64,000 nucleotides of DNA from Roridomyces roridus (Eukaryota; Basidiomycota; Agaricomycetes; Agaricales; Mycenaceae): NCBI GenBank assembly GCA_029378245.1, contig JARKIF010000004.1:1488001-1552000 (forward strand), in the 5' to 3' direction. The notes beneath the pieces were generated by a model that was not told where the DNA came from, made no database searches, and was given only the letters and a program-made list of their open reading frames with translations. Below are positions 22,354 to 31,338 of the stretch, one piece after another (positions within the stretch are counted from its first letter, which is position 1; every line of letters starts with the position of its first letter). The position numbers and the translations under genes were made by a program.

Positions 22354-23984
22354 GGATTCCACCAGCTCTCAGAGAGATGAGGTTGCTGGTGCCCACTCTG
22401 ACCAGTCTGGCTTCGGCGCGCAATCAATTCTCGCCTTCTCTCCACCGGCCTCTCATTTCAAATGTACTTTCACCCCAGCCGCCCACAACTGACTCGGCGG
22501 ATTTATTGGGTCTAGGATAGACTCTTGAAGGCTGGCCTTTTGCTTCCAAAGAGACCGGGATCGAGTTGCTTTGAACGACTGTTTGGTGAGATTCACAGTC
22601 ATGTTGTTTTTAACCTATGTGCGTCTGCGGATTCGGCGTGTCATGTGGCGGAGGACTATGCATTGGTGCTGAAACGTTGACAAACAGAGACCGAGTTCTG
22701 GTGTGTGGTTCTCATGCCTCCCTATTCGCGGCCATTCTAAGTAAATTTGATGCGTTCTGCGAGGTGTTCACGATCCGTACTGAGTTGGTTGCAGATCTAC
22801 TTGAGTTTTATTTCATTTGGAATCAACGGGCGGCACGCTCTGCGAGTTGCCACTTTGTTTGCTTTCATGTGGCACAACTGACTGTTTGAAAGGCCGTCAT
22901 GTCAGTCAGCTCTCTCTCTCTCCCCACGCCGACAACCGAACTGAGTTCTGCAGTTGATTTGGTATGTATTCTCATCTGCATTCTCAGATCGAGTTGCTGA
23001 GCAGGGTCGTGGAATATTGACCCCTGTTTCCAGGATCAAGTGGGCGGCACGGGTGTGCGCGTCAAGTGCGTCCCAAGTTATTTTCAGTGAGCTAGCGTTC
23101 GGGTTGTCTGCGATTGAGCTGCTGAGCAGATCTACCAGAAATTCCCTTCAGTTTGAATCCGTGTGCGTGTGCGCGAGGCTGAAGCCGAAGCCAGGAAGCG
23201 TGGGCCAACAAACCTAGTGTACAGATAGACTCGAACCAGATCCCAAGGGTGTCCGCTCGTATCAAAGACAGTCATTTGATGAGGTTATTTGGTAGGTCAA
23301 ATAACGCACTGGTCTCGAGTCTAGTGTACAGAGTTACAAGTTAGTTCTTTTGACCAGATTTCCGGGGACTGCAGCACAACACAAGAGCTTTGATCCCTCT
23401 GTTTGGAATCCCTCATTGTCCCAGAATAATAGACTCGCGTCTCATTGCCGCTTTGAATTCCGCATGGCTCAGCGACGCGAGGTGACACAAAGAGTCACCG
23501 TGACCGCGTTTCTCGTGTCCTCCCTGAACTTATGCACGAAGCCAAAGCCCCCTGCCGTGCCGGTTTGGTTCCTAGTTTCAAATACTAGAAGCAATTCGAA
23601 GTCCAAGTCAAGTTTGTTTGATTGCAACCTGCGGAAGGTGTTGCTCTACTTGCATAATGGTACACAATGCGTGTATGAAACACTTTTTTTTAAAAAAAAA
23701 TTGAGCAATTAGAGAAGCCTTGTGCTCCAAGGGTACAGGACTGGCAAATAACCGTGTGAGACATGACACGACAAAGACAGCGGCGCGATGACGATGTTCA
23801 AGGCCTCGTAACCACCGAGCTGCGTGGAGCAGATACAGAGGAGGGCAACGTGACGGGGATATTGAGCATCAGAGCGTCCTGCGAGCCCGATAGCGAAGTC
23901 TCCCCGAACGGACACAAATGCAGTCTGTGTTTCTCAGATTCCGGTGAGTACGGGCGCTCGAGCGGAAGGATGACCTAAACAGAT

Positions 23985-24625
23985 TTATCAAAAAACGGAG
24001 AGGGGGAGAGATATACACACCTGTAATTTGCAGTGCACAAAGCTCGGGACCAGGCGTTGAAGCGTGCTGCGACTTGTTGGTGGCGGGAGCGATTGGTAGC
24101 GTGTCGAAGTCCGAAGAACGATGGAAGGATATTGGCGTCCTCAATCCGCGGCAGCAGGATGAGCCGAATGCCATCCTCCCAAAGTGCAGTGTCAAAGAGG
24201 AATGACCTGTGCCCACCGTTAGCAAGAACTGAGGAGGGAGGAGAACGATACACACCGAGCAACTCCGCTGGCCAGGGTCGTCTCCGCGTCCGTCCCAAAG
24301 TTGACGTCAGTGACATTAGGGGAGGTCAGAGTGGAACGAAACGAGTCGATTCTAGCATCGATTCTGACGTCGGAACTCTTTCGATTCTCTGGACCAAATA
24401 CTCGGAAACACGAGTTCCGAAGCTAGAATCGAAACAGAATCGATTCTGAGTTCCGAACAGAATCGATGTTCCTCCTCCCGAGGAGGAACTACATCCGTTT
24501 CGGAACTCAGAATCGAAACTCGATCGAAACTCGGTCAAGAATCGACCGAGTTCCGACATAAGAATCGATCCAGAATCGACGGTCCGTCCTCCACTCTGAC
24601 CTCCCCTATTGCTGCGCCCGCCGAA
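23985..24625 (-). repeat. Duplicated block, copy 2 (carries the MITE)
   Basis: Partner of 19500-19870, beginning with the shared A-rich run and GGAGAGGGGG. Near 24301 it follows the same sequence and is split by the MITE at 24318-24607. Confidence 0.65.
24318..24607. mobile_element. 290-bp MITE with 3-bp ATT duplication
   Basis: Terminal inverted repeat AGGGGAGGTCAGAGTGGA, flanked by ATT at 24315-24317 and 24608-24610. The empty paralogous site at 19836-19838 has a single ATT, which fixes the insertion boundaries. The interior is rich in GAATCGATTC-type palindromes. A 3-bp duplication fits PIF/Harbinger or CACTA derivatives; it does not fit hAT. Confidence 0.8.
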
Positions 24626-25639
24626 GCGCGCTGATGGGTGTCAGAGAAGTCGAGATGGCGAGTGAGGGTTTGACGGCAGGATGGGTGGATGGGTGGAGCG
24701 CAGGATGAAAGTCGCGAGGTGAGAGGGATCACGTGCCGTTGAATTCGACGCACCTTGAATGTGAATGGTGAGTCAAGACTCGCCATCCTCGGGTGTGCAT
24801 TGCAGCTGCATAAAAAAGAACATGAACTGTGTCGCAGGGAACGCATGAAGCAAGGCCGTTGAACCATGTGCAATGTTGCGAGCGCGGGGAGGATCTGATC
24901 TACAAGTTGTCTGTCTCAGAGAAGAATGAAGAATTAAAAGACACTTCCATTCTATCAAATATTCCGAGTCGAATATGCTACGGTGACGATTGCTCAAAGG
25001 TCCTGGTGGCAAGCAACTCCCATGAAACAGACCTGAAGTCCAAGAATTTGCCGAATGGCTGAGTGAAGAGTCAGAGATGCTTGAAGCCAGTAGCATTGAA
25101 GTAGGACATCAAGGGAGATAGTATGTAGCCTAGATTTCTTGAAATGGCAAGAACCGGAACTTGAAGGAACCAGTGCAGGCTGAAGCCTGAGGCCTGATGT
25201 CCGAGCTCGGAAGACTTAACACTGATTCCTGAAGATCGCGACGACAACGAGAGCGAGAACGCCGGGGACGGTCACGGCGGAAGAAGGACGCCGCTTCGAT
25301 TACGTCATATTAAATCCCTCCTCCTTGCCTCCTCCGCACCGCCCAAGCACCACTCTCTAGTCTCCTTGTACTCTTGTTCTCGGGGCCGCCGAATCGCTCA
25401 AACAAGACTTCCCATGGCCGGGACTCGAGCTTTCCAGCATCTGGGGACACTGCATGTGGGAGAACAGACTCTGTGACGTGGTATACACAAGAGGTGCGTC
25501 GCTGGCGTCCAGGCCCCAACACCTCTCACATTGGCTAGAATGCGGTTGTTCTACGTCGGTGTCTATCTCCCTTGAGCGCCGGACGTATTCTGTGCAAAAC
25601 TGGGCAGCTCCGGTCGGAGGAAGATACTCTGAGTGAGTA

Positions 25640-27085
25640 CAGCCCTCGTTAGATATCCCTTCCACCAAATCTTCCCATCCACGGCCCGACTCCCACCACA
25701 GAGCAGGGCCCTTGTCCCCAACTCTGTCCCCTCCCCTCATTTGCCGTTCCTAGCCGTTTTTTGATACCCTACAGGTGCCACATCGCTGCCTAACGCGTCA
25801 AGCCACCAAATGCAGATACCTCTCTTGGTGTGTACTCATCTAGATATCCGGTCCGCATTCCAAATTGCAAATCCCCTCCCTGCCCACCCCGCCTGACGCT
25901 CAATCCCTCCTCGCCGCGTGTCCGACGGCCCCAGCGCGCTGTCGTCGCTCCTCTGCACGCAAAACCGGCTCTCCGTGACCCTCCCGCGTACAACCGCTCC
26001 TCCGCACACCATCTCCCTGCCGACACCCGCGGATTCCTACCCTTGCAGACCGCTGAGCCTCCTCCCCTACCCTAAGGCAACAGCAGCGAGCGCGAGGATG
26101 GGAGGGAGGGAGTCAAGTATGCGCAGTAGCCGCCTTGCATGCTCAACCGGCCCGCCAAACACGAGGTGGACATCTGCCTCGTGTTTCTGGCGTGGCTTCT
26201 TTTCTCACTCGTCGTGCTCTCCCTCTCACCACCACCACACCACCCACCCCTCACTCACTGGCGCCGCCGATCTGGCGCGACGGTATACGACTGTACTGCC
26301 GACCCAGCGTGCGGTCGAGTGAGGCCCCTTCATCTGCTAGCGCTGCCATCCCGGCGCGCCGGTATTCGACTGCGATGCTGATTCAGCGCGCGGTCGGCTG
26401 AGGGATATTGGTGTCCTCTCACTCACTGGCAGTGCCAACCAGGCATGCCGGTCCACGACTGCGCTGCCAACCCGGTGTGTGGTCGAGTGAGGGACCTGGT
26501 GTTATCCCTTCTCGCTGGCACCGCCATCCACGCGTGCCGGTATGCGACAGCGCTGCCGATCGGGCGCGCAGTTGGGTGGGGATTTTCTTCCGAGTCGTCT
26601 ACTGGCGCCGGCAGTCAACTCCACTGGTAATCCAGCGGGCGTTGGGAAGGAGAATGTGATGTCACTGGCTTTGGGCTACTGTAAACTGCTGCTTTGTTTA
26701 CATCCCTGTATTAGACACGACTGCACCAATATTTCACCCCAAACTTCCGTTACTGTATGGTCGACATGCACGATCCGGGACACAGAGTCTTTACACCCTA
26801 TATGTAGCAGTGTACGGGGTCCTCTTCATGAGCTTCTCTGGTTATTACTTCATATAGCAACTGTTCCTCAAGGCAGCCTTGAGGTTCTTTTGCCTTTCGG
26901 AGCTATGCCGCGGAAATTTTGAATTTTCCCGGGGCGGAAATGGTGCGCAAATCTTTGATCGTGATTGACATTGACATGAGAAAACTAATTTATTTCCGCG
27001 CCACGTAAATGTTGCGGGAATGCTGCGCAAATGCTGCGGAAATAAAGAATTTCCGCGCCGCGGAAAAGATGCTTCCCCCCCTGTG
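25640..27085. repeat. Right diverged arm and terminus of the 15.9-kb element
   Basis: In reverse complement this arm matches parts of 11197-13230: the terminal CACAGGGGGG region, an AGGACCCCGTACAC patch near 26815, the block at 25911-25960, and CACCACAGAGCAGGGCCC near 25695. From 26900 the GCGGAAA motif recurs up to the end. Confidence 0.55.
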
Positions 27086-27197
27086 ACAAGGGCTCCGGGA
27101 GTTTATCAAACAACATGAATGTGTTGCTCGTTGCGAGAAGCTTGGCTTGGGGGAACTTGAGAGTCCTGAGATGCCGAACAAAGATGGGGAACAGTAG
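27086..27197 (+). pseudogene. Alpha-kinase gene, 3' end
   Basis: The last exon piece resumes in frame after one ACA copy: GLREFIKQHECVARCEKLGL, then a short acidic tail ending DGEQ and TAG at 27195-27197. H-E-C-V-A-R-C (27114-27134) is the H-x-C-x3-C zinc motif that stabilises the alpha-kinase C-lobe. Nothing in this piece is damaged, so the protein would be intact if both insertions were absent or removed. Confidence 0.85.
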
Positions 27198-27580
27198 TTT
27201 TTAAAATCCCGTCCTTTGGACTCTTTTAGGATCAAACACTGTTAAAGTCACAAAGAGGCCAACGGGCAGCTACCGGTAGACCATTATACCAATACAGAGA
27301 ATGAATGGCCTTCCAGCCTACCGTAGATCGGGAGTGTGAGTGGTCAATTCCACTTCTTCGGTAGATACTAGAGAGGCTTTGAAAATAATACATGTCCAAT
27401 TGGTGGAAAATGCTGTCTTTATCCATCGAGAGACGACGACGACAATGACGATGACGAGCTCACGCGACGCGTCACGGTCCCAGTGGAGGTGCATGTGGTC
27501 GTGTCGGGGCCCAGACCGTAATTCTAGAATAGCCGAAGCCTAGCCGAACTCAGCCGATGTCCGATGCCACAATTCAAAAT
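27198..27580. other. Intergenic, with an inverted-repeat partner of 1565-1735
   Basis: No gene seen. From about 27431 the sequence (GACGACGA.., then GGTCGTGTCGGGGCCCAGACCG, cut here in text only) reappears in reverse complement at about 1565-1735. The match continues into 27610 with CCTTGGCCTTCCGGCCTAC. Confidence 0.5.
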
Positions 27581-28168
27581 TCATCCTTGGCCTTCCGGCC
27601 TACGGTAACGGGGTAGAACTAGAGGAATTCCATCGTCAGATTCATCATCGTGAAGGCGTGACTCAGCCAATTGTCGAGACAAATCCGCGATATGCTCTTC
27701 CGCGCGCACTTCCCGGATTGAAGCCGAAGTTGGTTCGCGGTTTTGGAACCGGGGAACGGACGGTGAGATCGGGAAATTCATGGGGATGGTATGGCGCTGT
27801 GCGGTGGATTGGTTTTGAGCTGGAGTATTCCGGGCCAAACCACCGGCGGAACGAGACGGGGAATTAGGCAAAGGAGGTAAGTTTGGGTCCCAATTTGAAC
27901 CGGGAGACGGAACGAACCGATCTCGGTAAGGACCATATGGCGGGATCGAGAACTGACCCGTCGCAGCAGGGGGGGTTTGTAGGATCGGTGGAACCGGGTT
28001 TTGTATCGAAGGACGAACGATCAACGGAATATGAGCGAATATAGTAGACTGGCGTCTACGTCTATTGTCAATGGCCGCGGAGTCCTCAGAAAGCCGGTTG
28101 TCTTGAATGCAAATGCGTTGATCCGTGTTGGGAGGTTGGTTGGGTTGATTAGGGGGTAGGTTAGACAT
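27581..28168 (-). pseudogene. Gag-like fragment of a gypsy-type retrotransposon
   Basis: The 195-residue minus-strand frame starts MSNLPPNQPNQPPNTDQRI and continues Pro/Asn/Arg-rich (VPPILQTPPAATGQFSIPPY), ending in an acidic stretch RLHDDESDDGIPLVLP. It begins 28 bp inside the LTR-like block 28196-28344, read in the same direction. Low-complexity N-termini like this are common in fungal gag proteins. No capsid core, zinc knuckle or pol follows, so the element is truncated near 27580. The assignment rests on composition and position. Confidence 0.4.
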
Positions 28169-28195
28169 AGCGAAGACGTGCAGAGTTGATAATAC

Positions 28196-28344
28196 TGTTA
28201 CACTCCGATTCCAAAGGACAAGTCCGGGGTAGATACCGGAACTCCGGTAGTGACCGGAGTTGGAGGGAGTCGACCGGAGGAGCGATACCGGAGTTGAGTA
28301 CCGGAGTTGAGGTACCGGAGTTGGTGTTGGAACGGGACATAACA
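28196..28344 (-). repeat. LTR (family B) with internal deletion
   Basis: 149 bp, from TGTTACACTCCG to GACATAACA. It keeps both ends of the 534-bp LTR at 35139-35672 but lacks the middle ~385 bp. The breakpoint is at GGAGCGAT against ACCGGAGTT, within repeated ACCGGAGTT units. It abuts the copia pol fragment at 28345. Confidence 0.75.
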
Positions 28345-29271
28345 ATGTCCTACTACCCTGATCGGCTCTACGCACCCAAGACGTTTTTGGAGGCCATGAA
28401 GCTTGATGCACCAAGATGGAATGCCGCAATGGACACTGAAATGGCACTCCATGAAAAGAAGGGAACCTGGGAGCTTCAAAAACCGCCCCCAGGTGCAAAC
28501 ATCATGGCGTCGAAATGGGTTTATGATGTCAAGAAAGACGGCATGGGCAACTGGCTGCGGGACAAGGCTCGCCTTGTTGGCAAGGGTTTCACACAAGTCC
28601 ATGGCATCGATTACGAGGAAACATGGGCTGCAGTGGCTCGCCTTGAATCAATTTGAATGACCGCCGCTATTGCTGCACATCATGACTTGCATTTATGGCA
28701 AGTCGACTTCGAAGCGGCGTACCTCAACAGTGACACCAAGGAGGAAATTTATATGGAGCAACCGCGCGGTTACGAAGTTGAAGGAAAGGAAGATTGGGCA
28801 TGCCGTCTCAAGAAGACCATATACGGCACAATGCAAGGTGGCCGTGACTGGGCTGTGACATTGGGAGAGACGTACAAGAACCTTGGGTACATCAGCTCAA
28901 GAGCAGACCCGTGTGTGCGTGTCAAAATGTCGGACGACGGCGGTTATACTTTGACCGACACTTATACGGATGATGTGTGGGGAGCTTCTTCAACAATCGA
29001 GGAAGGGGAGAAACGCAAAGCGGAGCTGGCCAAAGCCTGGGATCTCAAAGATGTCGGAGACACTCATCGTCTCCTGGGCATGCATGTTGATCAGGACTTG
29101 GAAGCTGGCACCGTGACACTGTCTCAGCGTGCATATTTCGAAAAGATGCCTGCTGATTTCGGCCTCGAGAATGTAAAACCGAGATCCACTCCACTTCCCG
29201 TCGGCATTATCCTCGATTCGTCGATGTCGCCCACCACACAGGAAGACCGGGCTCAAATGGTTGGAAAACCA
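28345..29271 (+). pseudogene. Old copia pol fragment (reverse transcriptase), left half
   Basis: A Ty1/copia reverse transcriptase fragment. It starts MSYYPDRLYAPKT and continues MASKWVYDVKKDG, then GKGFTQVHGIDYEETWAAVA. An in-frame TGA at 28654-28656 replaces the arginine codon CGA used in the intact relative at 29427-34634. After it come YLNSDTKEEIYMEQPRGYE and the catalytic YTDDVWGASS. The frame runs to MVGKP, where a hAT-type element is inserted at 29272. Similarity to the young copia is roughly 80-85% in protein, so it is a separate, older copy. Confidence 0.9.
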
Positions 29272-29426
29272 CAAGGGGGTACCGGGCCATTAACCCGGCA
29301 CCGCACGCTGGTTAGTTAGTCCCCCCCTCCGACCCTTAAAAAAATTTTCAGACCCCCACTTTTTTTAGCTTGAATGAGCAGCTACAAGCCTCCTAGGAGT
29401 GAAAATACACCCTCTGAGGTTGTTCT

Positions 29427-29698
29427 TGTTGTAGGAGATCCGGCAGCCTCGGACAACGTGACCGTGTTCAATCCCAATTGCCTGAACACCTCTTCCTCTA
29501 TATTTTCCCTATCCCTCATTTCATCCCATGTGCTCTCTCTTGTTTCATCCCTCAAGCACATGGGATTGCTGGCTTACTCAGTGGCTGACTCAGTGGGAGC
29601 ACATGGACTTTTTCTCTTATTTCCAATTCTAGATAAGTGACCTGTATAAGTACCAGTCCTTCTCGTCGAATACATTATCTGTTCTTCCTCTCACAAAA
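29427..29698 (+). repeat. Copia 5' LTR
   Basis: 272 bp from TGTTGTAGGAG to CTCTCACAAAA. The duplication puts the right edge at CAAAA rather than at the preceding CA. It carries an internal palindrome CCCATGTGCT...AGCACATGGG and a TATAAGTA promoter-like motif near 29645. Confidence 0.92.
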
Positions 29699-29710
29699 GG
29701 TTATGGGCCC
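29699..29710 (+). promoter_or_regulatory. Primer-binding site, half initiator tRNA-Met type
   Basis: GGTTATGGGCCC is complementary to the anticodon arm (GGGCCCATAACC) of eukaryotic initiator tRNA-Met, not to its 3' end. Drosophila copia uses the same internal tRNA half as primer. Confidence 0.85.
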
Positions 29711-29871
29711 CGAAGCCTTCTAAACCAGAGAACAGATAAAACCACTCTCATCTTGCGCTCTTACTCTCATCCTCACACTCTACACACCGGCACACTCACA
29801 CCACACACCCTCACACCTTACATCGACACTTCATCGATACACCCTTACGATCATACATCCCAGTCAATCCA

Positions 29872-31338
29872 ATGGCTTCCCAAATGATCACCTTACCGAC
29901 ATTGTTGGCCTCGGAAAAGCTCCAAGGCAACAAGTCGAACTACCCAACGTTCAAAGTACTTATCGAAGAGCATGCTGCAAGCAAGGGCTTGGCAGGCTAT
30001 CTCGATGGTACTATCACAAAACCGGCACTCATCACCCTTCCCACCGGCACTGCGCCCCCCGATCCAACTCCCATCTTCTCGACTGCACCGTCGCGCGACG
30101 AGTTCATTTATCGCGACGGAGTCTTGCGGTCATTGATTGTTACCAACATCATTGACCCCATTGGTCTCGGGGTCAAGCGCGACGGAACCGCGAAGGAATG
30201 CTGGGATTCTGTCGTGAATGCGTGCGCCAAGAAGAGTGATGCCGCTCTATCGTTGGCGCAGAGTGAACTCCAATCCATCAAGTTCACCGGTACTTCACGC
30301 GCGGATCTCGATTTGCTCCTCAGTGAAATTCGCAGCAAGGCCCACGCTGTTCGAATGATGGGCGGAACGGTAGACGATAAGGAGCAGAAGAATATACTCA
30401 TTCGTGCACTTCCTGCGGACCCACGATGGTTGGGTCTCCAAGGAGCATTATTTGCTGCCACCGATCTTGAGGATGCGTTCGCCCTGATCAAAACTGTCGC
30501 CATCAGCACCAAGATGCCTGAGAATACCACCATCACCGTCGATCCCACCGCGCTCAACATGTCATTCCCGAAACGTCGTTGCACCAACCCCGGCTGCAAG
30601 GCAGTTAACAAAACAAGCCATACGATCGAAAATTGTTATTGGCCGGGAGGGGGCAAGGAAGGTCAATTTCCGCCGAATTTTGGCCGCAACAAGCCTCGTG
30701 CGAACCAAGTGACTGCGACGAATGAACAGCCTACCATCCTCCACCGTGTTTTGATGGCTCGGATGATCGATCTGTCGGAGAGCTCTGCCGAGCGTTCTGG
30801 TGCAAGGAAATATCCTCGCCCCACTGTCGAGGAAGTGGAGGACGAGGATCCGATGCTTCCCAAAGTCACACTTCCATTGATTCCCAAGGCTGTACGTGAG
30901 CATTTCAATGAAGCCGTCAATGCCAACTCCCGTGCGAGGAAGTACCCTCGTCCAACTGTTGAGGAGGTTAAAGACGACGACCCGATGCTTCCCAAATCGG
31001 TACCCACCTCGCCACAGATCATATCTGACAACTTCGCCGAATACATGCTGGACAATCCGTCGAGCGCCTTTGTCAGTCGCACGTTCGAAGATTACGCGCC
31101 TGCTGTAATCCTCACTCTCATCGACTCCGGCGCTAGTGATCACTTCTTCTGCAATCGCGATGACTTTACTACTTACGAAGCCATTGCTGTGCGCACCGGC
31201 CAGTCAGCACTCGCGTCCGAGGGCGATTTTTCTATCGTTGGGCAGGGCAGTGTCACCAAAGTTTTCAAGATTAACGGGAAACTCGTTCGTCTCACCTTCA
31301 AAATGCCCTTCACGCCCCTTCCCTTTCCGCCAACTTGA
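29872..31338 (+). CDS. Copia gag and protease
   Basis: 488 residues. Residues ~1-215 are a UBN2-type gag (MITLPTLLASEKLQGNKSNY, then CWDSVVNACAKKSDAALSLA, LLLSEIRSKAHAVRMMGG). A degenerate zinc-knuckle region (CTNPGCKAVNKTSHTIENCY) lies near residue 245. An acidic linker carries an ARKYPRPTVEEV unit twice. The aspartic protease active site LIDSGASDHFF is near residue 425. The frame then shifts: after TFK the sequence reads MPFTPLPFPPT and stops at 31336-31338, where relatives continue into the ...ANLISVSQLD region. Net loss of one base in the A-run 31300-31303 would explain it. Retroelement protein, acting in virus-like particles. Confidence 0.9.
   Translation: MASQMITLPTLLASEKLQGNKSNYPTFKVLIEEHAASKGLAGYLDGTITKPALITLPTGTAPPDPTPIFSTAPSRDEFIYRDGVLRSLIVTNIIDPIGLGVKRDGTAKECWDSVVNACAKKSDAALSLAQSELQSIKFTGTSRADLDLLLSEIRSKAHAVRMMGGTVDDKEQKNILIRALPADPRWLGLQGALFAATDLEDAFALIKTVAISTKMPENTTITVDPTALNMSFPKRRCTNPGCKAVNKTSHTIENCYWPGGGKEGQFPPNFGRNKPRANQVTATNEQPTILHRVLMARMIDLSESSAERSGARKYPRPTVEEVEDEDPMLPKVTLPLIPKAVREHFNEAVNANSRARKYPRPTVEEVKDDDPMLPKSVPTSPQIISDNFAEYMLDNPSSAFVSRTFEDYAPAVILTLIDSGASDHFFCNRDDFTTYEAIAVRTGQSALASEGDFSIVGQGSVTKVFKINGKLVRLTFKMPFTPLPFPPT

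Larger units (their letters stand above)
11197..27085. mobile_element. 15.9-kb CACTA-like composite element inserted in the alpha-kinase
   Basis: Left end CACAGGGGGGAAGGCATC and right end (reverse complement) CACAGGGGGGGAAGCATC continue into long similar termini (TTTTCCGCGG..CGGAAAT). The flanking duplication is 3 bp, ACA (11194-11196 and 27086-27088), and removal restores the kinase frame. Ends beginning CAC, a 3-bp duplication and repetitive subterminal regions (many TTTCCGC/GCGGAAA units) are CACTA/EnSpm (CMC) traits. Inverted similarity between arms extends inward in patches to about 13230 and 25640. No transposase was recognised. Cargo: a spliced gene (14548-15645), P4-ATPase exon fragments, a solo LTR, two MITEs and ~150-bp repeat arrays. 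The superfamily call is an inference. Confidence 0.75.

Noticed and set aside
11191..27091. hAT interpretation of the 15.9-kb element with 8-bp duplication
   Set aside because: TCAACACA and TGACAAGG do not match. The 3-bp ACA reading restores the kinase codon exactly.
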